From JANMES01 sp038329865 (GTDB taxonomy: Bacteria > Planctomycetota > Phycisphaerae > Tepidisphaerales > Tepidisphaeraceae), in the NCBI GenBank assembly GCA_038329865.1, contig JBBQNK010000004.1, forward strand, positions 78,706 through 142,705: a DNA stretch of 64,000 nucleotides, written 5' to 3'. Position numbers and translations under genes: made by a program. How positions within the stretch are numbered: position 1 is the first letter of the stretch; each line of letters starts with the position of its first letter. The notes below the pieces were generated by a model that saw only the letters and a list, made by a program, of their open reading frames with translations, made no database searches and was not told the DNA's origin. Shown here piece after piece: positions 54,744-62,082 of the stretch.

Positions 54744-54935
54744 AGAGGACTGAGGTGAAAGGACTGGGGACTGAGACTACTGCGGGGAGTTGAAAGGATC
54801 GAGTCTTTCGTTCTGAAAATATCTTTTCCGCGAAGGCGCAAATGAACAGGCCGAGTCAGTCGACTCGGCCTGTTCGCTTGCGTTTCGCAGTATTTTATTT
54901 GAACTCAGTCCTCAGTCCTGACCTCTCAGTCCTGC
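54744..54935. repeat. Family J inverted repeat, copy 1 (split arms)
   Basis: GAGGACTGAGGTGAAAGGAC on the left (from 54744) and CTCAGTCCTCAGTCCTGACC on the right (from 54904) can pair across about 125 bp. A separate perfect hairpin at 54845 sits in the loop. The right arm runs to the stop of the next gene. Confidence 0.7.
54845..54874. terminator. Perfect hairpin between converging genes
   Basis: AACAGGCCGAGTC-AGTC-GACTCGGCCTGTT: a 13-bp stem with a four-base loop between the converging DUF4139 and 54936..55541 genes. The stem ends in A and T pairs but lacks a long T tract, so it could be a two-way terminator of moderate strength. Confidence 0.6.
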
Positions 54936-55541
54936 TTAGACCGCATCCGCCGGCCAGCCGCTCGAAGCGATCGCCGCCAGCTGTTCAACCGCCTTCTTCT
55001 GCGCCGGCGTGGCCGTCGGCAGGAGGTTGACGCAGATGGCCTTGCGGTTCCAGCCGGTCATGTCTTTGAAGTAGAACTGCGGATTGAGCGTGTCGCGGTC
55101 GAGCAAATCGATCGTGAGCTTTTCTTTGGAAGCAGTCAGCACGTAGATATTTTCTTCCGGCGGCTTCCCGGGCTTGCCGAGCAGGCCGACCTTGAGTGCG
55201 TCATCGAGCACATTGGGCATGAAGATGCCGAGGTTTCCCTCGTCGGTGCAGTGCATGGCGAAGACCTGCTTGCGGTGCTTGCCGTCGGGGATGAAGAACT
55301 GCACGGTGTTCACGCCGGTGAGCTTGGCGGGGCGATTGGCGAGGGTCATGAACAGGGCACAGTAGTGCTTCCACATCGCTGCGAGCGGCTCGCCGCCCTT
55401 GGTGGTGCAGGCCGTGATCTGCCGCTCGAAACCGTCGCGATCCTTAGGGCTGAACTTGGCGAGCATGGCGGCATGATCGAGCACGGTCGGAAGTGCGGGG
55501 ATCGTGACGCCTTTAGATTTGGCTGCTTCTTGAACTTTCAT
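54936..55541 (-). CDS. Conserved-looking hypothetical protein
   Basis: 201 residues from ATG at 55541, with AGGAGC six bases upstream (55548..55553). No family recognised. The protein is soluble, without signal or membrane segment. It has a helical N-terminus (VLDHAAMLAKFSPKDRDGFE), a central part with YCALFMTLANRPAKLTGVN and a C-terminal helix (TPAQKKAVEQLAAIAS). Good codon usage and a strong SD argue that it is a real gene. Confidence 0.72.
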   Translation of the reverse strand: MKVQEAAKSKGVTIPALPTVLDHAAMLAKFSPKDRDGFERQITACTTKGGEPLAAMWKHYCALFMTLANRPAKLTGVNTVQFFIPDGKHRKQVFAMHCTDEGNLGIFMPNVLDDALKVGLLGKPGKPPEENIYVLTASKEKLTIDLLDRDTLNPQFYFKDMTGWNRKAICVNLLPTATPAQKKAVEQLAAIASSGWPADAV

Positions 55542-55627
55542 CAAACCGCTCCTGTGTCCCGGATTATAGCAGATTTTCGTTGTGGCGTATCGTCACGCGC
55601 GTGCTCGAACGAAAATCGCTGATTGAA

Positions 55628-55716
55628 TAGGACTGAGGTTGAAGGACTGAGGACTGAGTGACGAGGAATTCCACTCAGTCCTCAGTCCTCTAGCGTCAGT
55701 CATTCCTCACAGTCCC
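55628..55716. repeat. Family J inverted repeat, copy 2
   Basis: GGACTGAGGTTGAAGGACTG and CACTCAGTCCTCAGTCCTCT pair around GACGAGGAATT, made of the word GGACTGA. Copy 1 is at 54744. Confidence 0.82.
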
Positions 55717-55721
55717 ATTCC

Positions 55722-55757
55722 AAAAAAAAGCGAGGGCCGCATTTCTGCTGCCCTCGC
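55722..55757 (-). terminator. Intrinsic terminator of the RRM protein gene
   Basis: On the minus strand GCGAGGGC ... GCCCTCGC (8-bp stem, 12-base loop) is followed by eight T residues (55722..55729 are A on the plus strand), 22 bp after the stop at 55779. Confidence 0.9.
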
Positions 55758-55778
55758 CTGTTAAAAACCGTTTAAGGT

Positions 55779-56195
55779 TTAGAAACGACCACGGCCACCG
55801 CCGCCGCCGCCGCTTCCACCACGACCGCCACCGCCGCCGTAGCCACCGCCGCCACCGCTGCGACCACCGCCGCCGCCGCCGTAGCCACCGCCGCCACCAC
55901 TGCGACCGCCGCCACCGCCGCCGCCACCGAATCCGCCCGTGCGGTTTTCTTTCGGCTTAGCTTCGTTGACGGTCAGAGCGCGACCGTTGTTCTCCTGGCC
56001 GTTGAGGGCGGCGATAGCGGCTTGCGCCTCTTCTTCGCTGCCCATTTCAACGAACCCGAATCCCTTGCTGCGGCCGGTCTCGCGGTCCGAGATGATCTCG
56101 GCCGACTGAACCGTGCCGTGCGCGGTGAACAATTCTTCCAGAGCGGAGCTATCGACGTCGTAGCTCAGATTTCCAACATACAACTTCTTACCCAT
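55779..56195 (-). CDS. RNA-binding protein (RRM) with glycine-rich tail
   Basis: 138 residues. One RRM with RNP2 LYVGNLSY and RNP1 SKGFGFVEM fills residues 4-80. The tail after KENRTGG is nearly all Gly with RSGGGGGYGGGG repeated twice. This matches bacterial RNA-binding proteins akin to cyanobacterial Rbp, which bind single-stranded RNA and are often cold-induced. The upstream gap is long (320 bp to the next element), fitting a long regulated leader. Confidence 0.93.
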   Translation of the reverse strand: MGKKLYVGNLSYDVDSSALEELFTAHGTVQSAEIISDRETGRSKGFGFVEMGSEEEAQAAIAALNGQENNGRALTVNEAKPKENRTGGFGGGGGGGGRSGGGGGYGGGGGGRSGGGGGYGGGGGRGGSGGGGGGRGRF

Positions 56196-56517
56196 GGTCT
56201 CTCCTAATGAGTTTGGGCATGCGGACCCATATGTTTTACTTTTCAGGTCTCAAGAAAAGAGGCCAACCTTTGGCCCAAAAGGTAGGAGGCAAGGGGAAGG
56301 GGAAATTGGGGCAGAAACAAAACTGTCACCGAGTTTCTCAATCACGAAAGCGTACCGACCGAGAGCAATCATACCCGAACGGCTGCGGAAGTCTATGAAA
56401 GTGCTTTCCCACGACCGATTAAGACGTTTGCACAAGCCTTGGCCCACGTTTTCCCGCCCGATTTGCCCGATTCTGTGCAAACCGGGTGGTTTCTTAAGAA
56501 AATTAAATTCCATGCGG
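56196..56517 (-). promoter_or_regulatory. Long gap upstream of the RRM gene
   Basis: About 320 bp with no credible gene. It reads GAGAC directly before the RRM ATG on the minus strand, and a small hairpin (GGCCAACCTTTGGCC on the plus strand near 56259) lies in the expected leader. TATGAT on the minus strand near 56367 is a possible -10. The leader could regulate translation, but no known riboswitch is recognised. Confidence 0.35.
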
Positions 56518-56597
56518 ATTTACCACAGAGAACACTGAGGATGCGGAGTAGAAAGTCTTCCTCCTTCTCCGTGCTCTCTGTGGTCTCTGTGGTAAAT
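56518..56597. repeat. Family B inverted repeat, copy 4
   Basis: ATTTACCACAGAGAACACTG on the left and its approximate reverse complement ending GGTCTCTGTGGTAAAT on the right. Its ends resemble copy 3 (ATTTACCACAG), forming a subgroup different from copies 1 and 2. Confidence 0.88.
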
Positions 56598-56656
56598 TCT
56601 TTGCCCGAACGACTTCAGGCCTCAATCGGATTCGCCTCATCCATTAAGATGCGCCC

Positions 56657-57520
56657 ATGCCCCACGCACCTTCTCTCTTCACCTTCGGCTGCATGTCGCT
56701 CGGCAAGGATTTGAACAAGATTAACGAAGACGTCCGCGTCGCCCGCGCCGCCATGGACGCCGGCGTCTGGTTTCACGCCAGCCCGACGTACAACCGCGGC
56801 TTCACGTACATGATTTTGCGGATGGCGTTCGATGAATCGCGCCGGCAGGTCCCGCCGATGATCGTCAAAATCCGCTGCGGCAACCCGCGGCTGCTGCGCT
56901 TCGAAGTCGAAGACGCGCTCGGCCGAATGAAGCTCGAACGATTGGACGTCGCCCAACTCGTCTTCACCGAAACCGGCGGCTACCGCACGGTCGTAGAAGA
57001 TTTCACCACCGACGGCCCGATCGCCGCCGTCTGCGCCGCGCTGCGCAGCGAAGAAAAAGTCGCGCAGTTCTGCCCGCAGGTCGATCGAGAATCCTCCGCC
57101 GGCTTCCTGCCCCTGACTAAAAAATTCGACGGCTACGTGCTCTACCTCAACCCGCTCGAACGCGACGTGACGGATGAAATGTGGACCCACCTGCAACAAC
57201 ACTCCACGCCGCTGTGGGCATTACGCACGGTAGCCGGCGCCGTAGGAGAGCCAAGCTGGATCGAGAAAAAACGCCAGGAATCCCCAACCGACTCCACGCT
57301 CGCCAAGGCCATCCGCCTCGCCGAAATCGCCAAGCAATCCGGCCACGAAGACTGGACCGATTTCTGCCTCCATTACGCCGCCAGCGTCCCCAACCTGAAA
57401 ACCACCATCGGCGGCACGGGCAAGCTCGAGCACTTGAATCACTTCCTCGCGACAACCAAATCCGCCAAGCCACTGCCGGCAGAGGTGATGGCGGCGATCG
57501 ATGTGGTGCGGCGAGGGTAA
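56657..57520 (+). CDS. Aldo/keto reductase family protein
   Basis: 287 residues. The (beta/alpha)8 pattern of aldo/keto reductases is seen: FTFGCMSLG at the start, a likely catalytic Tyr in HASPTYNRG, Lys in MIVKIRCG, and VPNLKTTIGGTGKLEHLNH at the end matching the cofactor-phosphate region. The usual DTA before the Tyr is replaced by HAS, so activity may be altered. Substrate unknown. TAAGAT six bases before the ATG could be a -10 of a leaderless transcript. Confidence 0.76.
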   Translation: MPHAPSLFTFGCMSLGKDLNKINEDVRVARAAMDAGVWFHASPTYNRGFTYMILRMAFDESRRQVPPMIVKIRCGNPRLLRFEVEDALGRMKLERLDVAQLVFTETGGYRTVVEDFTTDGPIAAVCAALRSEEKVAQFCPQVDRESSAGFLPLTKKFDGYVLYLNPLERDVTDEMWTHLQQHSTPLWALRTVAGAVGEPSWIEKKRQESPTDSTLAKAIRLAEIAKQSGHEDWTDFCLHYAASVPNLKTTIGGTGKLEHLNHFLATTKSAKPLPAEVMAAIDVVRRG

Positions 57521-57523
57521 CGC

Positions 57524-57546
57524 GGCGGGATTGCTATCGCGCCCTA
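57524..57546. repeat. Family D half copy
   Basis: GGCGGGATTGCTATCGCGCC matches the right arm of the element at 32540 with one change; no left arm is present. It begins 3 bp after the aldo/keto reductase stop. Confidence 0.65.
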
Positions 57547-57596
57547 AGAATTCAATAGAAATTATTGCGGCGAGTGTCGACTAGGGTAGAAATACC

Positions 57597-57962
57597 ATGA
57601 CGGGCAAGCGATCAAGAAATAGACCAGTCACCGGCGGCAGCTGTAACGTGTTTGCTGATCTCGGCTTTCCGCCGCGCGAAACCCCTGAACTGAAATTGAA
57701 GGCGGAACTGACAATACTCGTCTACACTCGCAACCGCGCCATGGGCCTCACCCAAGTGCAGGCCGCCAGACGGTTGGGCATCAGCCAGCCTGATGTTTCC
57801 GAGTTGATGAAAGGGCGATTCACCGGTTATTCAACCGGCCGGCTCGTTGCGCTGTGGAACGCACTCGAGGTCGATATCGATATTGTGGTGCGACCTCGGA
57901 AAAAGAATCAACTCCATCGTTCAGGCGTGGTGCGAATTCCGGAAGCAACGAAGGTGGCGTAA
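57597..57962 (+). CDS. HigA-like helix-turn-helix regulator without a toxin gene
   Basis: 121 residues. NVFADLGFPPRE ... LKLKAELT and the HTH LTQVQAARRLGISQPDVSEL are typical of antitoxins that pair with HigB or Gp49-like RelE-fold toxins. The C-terminal tail (IVVRPRKKNQLHRSG) also fits. No toxin frame lies in the 76 bp upstream or before the histidine kinase downstream. It may be an orphan antitoxin or an independent regulator. Confidence 0.82.
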   Translation: MTGKRSRNRPVTGGSCNVFADLGFPPRETPELKLKAELTILVYTRNRAMGLTQVQAARRLGISQPDVSELMKGRFTGYSTGRLVALWNALEVDIDIVVRPRKKNQLHRSGVVRIPEATKVA

Positions 57963-58039
57963 TTGGGTCGCCAGGTGAGGTTTCCTTCACGCATTGGGGA
58001 AAAGACCGCCGAATTGCGGGTACCGCCCAGCCGAATCGC

Positions 58040-58048
58040 TGGTATAAT
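58040..58048 (+). promoter_or_regulatory. Extended -10 promoter of the histidine kinase gene
   Basis: TGGTATAAT is an extended -10 (TGN before TATAAT), 9 bp before the ATG at 58058, with no clear -35, as is usual for extended -10 promoters. The RNA would be nearly leaderless. Confidence 0.6.
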
Positions 58049-58057
58049 ACTGGATCA

Positions 58058-59242
58058 ATGCGCCTCGCCCCGTTTATTGTATCCCATACAAACGCAATTC
58101 TTGATGCGTGGGAAGCCTTCGCGCGCACGCTCCTTCCCGGAACGAAGATGGACTCGCTGGCGCTGCGCGATCACGCGGCCGACATTCTGCTGGCCACGGT
58201 GCGGGATATGGAGTCGGTTCAAACCGCGGCGATGAGTTTGGAAAAATCGAACGGGTATAGCGACGGAAGCGCGTTCAGCATTCGACTCAACGGCGCGTCC
58301 GGGGAACACGCGATCGGGCGGCTGAGCTCGGGGTTTAATCTGCTGCAGTTGGTGGCCGAGTACCGCGCCCTGCGCGCCAGTGTGCTGAGCCTGTGGCGCA
58401 CGAGCCTGCCGACGGCGGATCATCATGATCTGGACGATCTTTCGCTTTTCCATGAATCGATCGATCAATCGCTCGCCACGGCCGTCAACACCTACACCAA
58501 GCGGATCGATGAATCCCGCGACATTTTCCTCTCGATTCTTGGGCACGATCTTCGCAATCCGCTCAGTGCGATAGCAATGTCTGCCCACATGCTGCCCCGG
58601 GCGAACAAGCTCGATCCGGAATCGACGAAGTTCGCATCCAACATCGCCGGCAGTGTGAAAGTGATGAACCGGATGATCAGTGATCTGCTGGATTACACCC
58701 GCACGCGTCTTGGCGCGGGAATGCCCGTGGTTCGTGCTCCAATGGATATAGGAATCGTCTGCCGCGAGGTGGCGGCGGAGTTCCAGTCCTCTCACCCGGC
58801 GATGAAACTTCAAATTGAATCGGCCGGGGATCTCACCGGCGAATGGGACTCCCAGCGCCTTCGGCAGGTGGTGTCAAATCTGCTTGGCAACGCGATACAA
58901 CATGGGGACCGAACGCAGTTGATCGAGATGTCGCTCAACGGCAATCATGCAGGTGTGGACGTCGCGATTCGTAGCCAGGGAACGCCCATTCCGCCGGGGG
59001 AAATGGTGAAGATCTTCGATCCCCTGGTTCGCGGCGCCAGTGCCGAGACGGTCAAGCACAACCGCCCGGGGAGCATCGGGTTGGGGTTGTACATTGCGCG
59101 CGAGCTCGTCATCGCGCACGGCGGGACGATCGACGTGAAATCCTCCGCGGCCGAGGGCACGGTATTCACGTTCCACCTCCAACACCATCTGCCAAGCGAA
59201 CTTCCGGATACCCAGCCGGGCGCAAAACTGGGCGCGAAGTGA
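58058..59242 (+). CDS. Soluble sensor histidine kinase
   Basis: 394 residues from ATG at 58058. The first 150 are helical and resemble RsbR-N/RsbT-type sensor regions (ILDAWEAFARTLLPGTKMDS). The phospho-accepting His163 is in ILGHDLRNPLSAIA. ATPase boxes: N NLLGNAIQHGD near 275 and G SIGLGLYIAREL near 338. No membrane segments are seen, so it senses a cytoplasmic signal. No response regulator is adjacent. Confidence 0.9.
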   Translation: MRLAPFIVSHTNAILDAWEAFARTLLPGTKMDSLALRDHAADILLATVRDMESVQTAAMSLEKSNGYSDGSAFSIRLNGASGEHAIGRLSSGFNLLQLVAEYRALRASVLSLWRTSLPTADHHDLDDLSLFHESIDQSLATAVNTYTKRIDESRDIFLSILGHDLRNPLSAIAMSAHMLPRANKLDPESTKFASNIAGSVKVMNRMISDLLDYTRTRLGAGMPVVRAPMDIGIVCREVAAEFQSSHPAMKLQIESAGDLTGEWDSQRLRQVVSNLLGNAIQHGDRTQLIEMSLNGNHAGVDVAIRSQGTPIPPGEMVKIFDPLVRGASAETVKHNRPGSIGLGLYIARELVIAHGGTIDVKSSAAEGTVFTFHLQHHLPSELPDTQPGAKLGAK

Positions 59243-59318
59243 AACGCGAGCCTTTGAAGTAGGTCGATTGTTCACCGCTATTCCCCTGACAAAAAACGGC
59301 CTTCTTCAAAGGTCCGCG

Positions 59319-59882
59319 TCACGGGGATTTGGCGGGCGAGAGGTTTGCTCGATCGCGCGGCGTTGCGCCGCGCACGTGCTTGAATCGCTTGGCGATGTGG
59401 ATGAACGGCGCCTCGACGAATCGCCGCATCAGCCAGGCGGCGATGAGCGTACACGCGATGCCCAGCGGCATTAGCATCCACGCGATGGCGACGCGGTCGC
59501 GGGTGAATCGGAAGCCGAGGTTGATCACGCGCACGCCGATCACTTCGTGGAGGAGATACGTGCCGTAGGAAATCGCGCCGAGTAATTGCAGCCATCGCCA
59601 GTTGAGCAGCGAGTGCAGTCGCCCGAGCCGGCCGACGAAGAAAATTAGCACGCCGGCGTTGAGCTTGGCGACGACCGAGTTGGCCCCGTCGGGGAAGTAA
59701 CTTTCGTACACGCCGTGGAGCGGGCCGGTGGTGTAGAAGTGGTAAATCATCACCACGAACGCGGCGATCCCGCGGAGGGCGTCGATGAACGCGAACCGCG
59801 CCGCGCCCTCCGTCGCCGGCAACGGCAACGCAAGCTCGGGCAGCGGCGGAGTTTTTGTGTCAGATGGATCGACCTCCGCCAT
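59319..59882 (-). pseudogene. Acyltransferase 3 remnant with internal deletion
   Basis: 187 residues from ATG at 59882 (or 199 from 59918). The N-terminal FIDALRGIAAFVVMIYHFY, with the catalytic His, is typical of the acyltransferase 3 membrane family. About 40 residues later comes LGAISYGTYLLHEVIG, normally found near the C-terminus of proteins of 350-400 residues. The middle six or so helices are missing, so a membrane O-acetyltransferase core cannot form. The reading frame remains open, so deletion was in frame or the remnant is still expressed. Confidence 0.72.
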
Positions 59883-59952
59883 GCGGGGGATTAGACGAGG
59901 CGCTGGGGGATTATTCAAGGCGAGAAGTGCGGGCGCAACGGAGGAATTGTCT

Positions 59953-60073
59953 TACTCCTTCTCCCGGTACTCCGGGAGAAGGGGGGATGAGGGTTCTGTT
60001 CCCCATCGCAAAGTATTTGGGAACTAGGCAGAACCCTCACCCTACCCTCTCCCGGCGTACCGGGAGAGGAACA
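59953..60073. repeat. Family K compound inverted repeat
   Basis: CTTCTCCCGGTACTCCGGGAGAAG is itself a hairpin; GATGAGGGTTCTG pairs with CAGAACCCTCACC downstream, and CTCTCCCGGCGTACCGGGAGAG is a second hairpin. Together they form a three-part structure of about 120 bp. Confidence 0.82.
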
Positions 60074-60118
60074 GAGAGAACACTCACCGTGCCGGCGGTG
60101 CGTCGCCGGGCGCCATGA

Positions 60119-60448
60119 TCACTCGTTGATATCGATTCGCGCGTAGTTCGGCACGAAGCCGCACTCGGGGCAGCGCGCGGGGGTTGCGCGCAGGTCATAG
60201 CCGCAGCGCTCGCATTTGTTTTCCCTACCCCGGCTAGCTACTTCATCGCGGCCGACTTTCAAGTGATAGACGAGAGGGAGAAGGAAGGTACTGACTGCGA
60301 CGGCGAAAAGGATCGTGCGTCGATCCAACCGGTCCTGATCCATATGCCAGATAATGTACGCAAGGAACAACAGGCACACCCAAATGAAGAACAAGCCCGT
60401 CACGACGGTCGCCTTCTCGATGAACGCCTTGGAAAATCGTTTCGGCAT
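60119..60448 (-). CDS. Small membrane protein with C-terminal zinc ribbon
   Basis: 109 residues: two hydrophobic segments (TGLFFIWVCLLFLAYIIW; ILFAVAVSTFLLPLVYHL), then CERCGYDLRATPARCPECG. This exact ribbon style is very common in planctomycete proteins and is the best lineage hint in this part of the window. Function unknown. Confidence 0.78.
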   Translation of the reverse strand: MPKRFSKAFIEKATVVTGLFFIWVCLLFLAYIIWHMDQDRLDRRTILFAVAVSTFLLPLVYHLKVGRDEVASRGRENKCERCGYDLRATPARCPECGFVPNYARIDINE

Positions 60449-60523
60449 TCGTGACCGCTTTCGAGTCTTGTAGGTTTGGCTGTGCCGGACAATATCCGTC
60501 CGGCGAAGCCGTACTTACCGAGT

Positions 60524-61711
60524 TCACTGCGTCGGCCGCTCTTCTGATTTCTCTCGCCGTTGCAGCTCGATCGCGCTGCACAGATCTTCGCCGCACGCCG
60601 CCGGTGGTTGGCCGACGGGGATCGGTTCGGCCGGGCAGTTCTGGGGGTTCACCGGTAGGCCGAAGCCGCTTCTCAGCGTGCGGCGGTGCTGCAGAATTTG
60701 CTCCATCTCTTTTTTCGTGCCGATGGCCGGCGGGGTGTTCTTGATCGCGTCATTCAGCATGGCCCAGCTGACTTCACTCGCGATCACGCTATCTCGCGCC
60801 TGCGGCACGCCGAGGTTTTTCTTCGCGATCAAACTCCGGGCGAACGTATCGACAAACACGTCGAGCTTTTTATCGTTGAAAAGCGCAGTTTTGCGCACGG
60901 TGTTGTTCACGCCGTGGCATTCGATCGTGGCGTCGATGAAGTTGTGGTGCATGCGGGCGATGCCCTTCGTGCCGATGCAGTCGACGTAGCAGTTGTGGGT
61001 TTTGTCTTTCGCGAGATGGCCGTAGACGAACCCCTGCGTGATGTCGAAGACCACGCCGTTCTTGAAATGGCCGTGCGCCTGCACCCACCACGGGTCTTTG
61101 TGATTCCACATGCGCAGGCCCTGTGCGTGCCAGGTTTCGTACTCGCTTTTGGCGTACCAGCGGGCGACGTCGACGTAGTGCATGCCGCAATCGTGGAAGG
61201 GCGGGCCCTCGGGGGCGTGGCCTTCGGTGGGCATGTGGCCGGGCGTCATGTGGCTGACGCGGATGATCGCCAGCTCGCCGATTTCGCCTTCGGCGATGAA
61301 GGCCTGGATTTCCTTGTGGTACCACGCGTTGCGGTTGAAGAGATTCACGCCGACGAGCGATTTGCTGGCTTCGATTTCTTTCACCAGCTCCCACTCGGTC
61401 TTCACATCCGCGCCGATCGGCTTCTCCGCCATCACGTGTTTTTTGACCGCCAACGCCCGGCGGATCATCGCCGGCCGCGCGTCGGCGAGTGTGTAGAGCC
61501 CGACGACGTCGATCGATTTATCGGTGAAGATGTCTTCCGGATCGGCAATGATCTTCGCGCCAGGAACGGTCTTGCCGGCCAGCTCGCGTGACGCGGCGTT
61601 GACATCGCAGATGGCGGCGATGTCCCAGAAATCGCTGTGCTGCATGGCCGCGACAAACCCGCGACCCATCCGGCCGAACCCGATCACGCCGACACGGAAT
61701 TTCTTGGGCAT
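60524..61711 (-). CDS. Gfo/Idh/MocA family oxidoreductase
   Basis: 395 residues from ATG at 61711, with GGAAG just upstream. Rossmann motif GVIGFGRMGRGFVAAM, then AICDVNA and MAEKPIGADV (the EKP motif). Conserved His and Asp appear in PPFHDCGMHYVDVARW, where catalytic residues are expected. It likely interconverts sugar or inositol alcohols and ketones with NAD. It is unrelated in position to the oxidoreductase at 37532, and the two differ greatly in sequence. Confidence 0.9.
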   Translation of the reverse strand: MPKKFRVGVIGFGRMGRGFVAAMQHSDFWDIAAICDVNAASRELAGKTVPGAKIIADPEDIFTDKSIDVVGLYTLADARPAMIRRALAVKKHVMAEKPIGADVKTEWELVKEIEASKSLVGVNLFNRNAWYHKEIQAFIAEGEIGELAIIRVSHMTPGHMPTEGHAPEGPPFHDCGMHYVDVARWYAKSEYETWHAQGLRMWNHKDPWWVQAHGHFKNGVVFDITQGFVYGHLAKDKTHNCYVDCIGTKGIARMHHNFIDATIECHGVNNTVRKTALFNDKKLDVFVDTFARSLIAKKNLGVPQARDSVIASEVSWAMLNDAIKNTPPAIGTKKEMEQILQHRRTLRSGFGLPVNPQNCPAEPIPVGQPPAACGEDLCSAIELQRREKSEERPTQ

Positions 61712-61859
61712 CTTCCAATCCTCTCGGAGACTCATTCAATTCGAAAGCACGATCCAGCGCCATCGATGGACGCGGATCTTTTCGCGAACGCGCATGCGAC
61801 CGTTCATAAATGTTGCCACTCGCTTACGACTTCGCTGAGAATTTCTGGTGATGGTGCAG

Positions 61860-61950
61860 TTTGATTTTTCGTGGCACGGGCGGCTCGCCTGTGTCTTTGT
61901 TTTCAATCAAAAACCATGGGCGGGCCGCCCATGCCACTTCAGACTGCACC
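61860..61950. repeat. Family E inverted repeat, copy 2 (opposite orientation)
   Basis: This is the reverse complement of the element at 23910..23997. TTTGATTTTTCGTGGCACGG matches its right end and GCCACTTCAGACTGCACC its left end, with few changes. It lies in the 371 bp gap between two divergent genes; apart from TATGAT at 61992 the remainder shows no clear signal. Confidence 0.9.
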
Positions 61951-62082
61951 GCGACCAACTTTCTCCCGCTTCTTACATCGACGAGCTATTGTATGATCCT
62001 GAAGACGCTACGTCTTTTCAATGCTTGCTCGTGGCGGCAAACGTCCGATACCGCCGCCGCTCCATTTCCGAGGGTTTTTCGC

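Noticed and set aside
57521..57962. Complete HigBA toxin-antitoxin locus
   Set aside because: Only the antitoxin-like gene exists; the 76 bp before it cannot encode a toxin.
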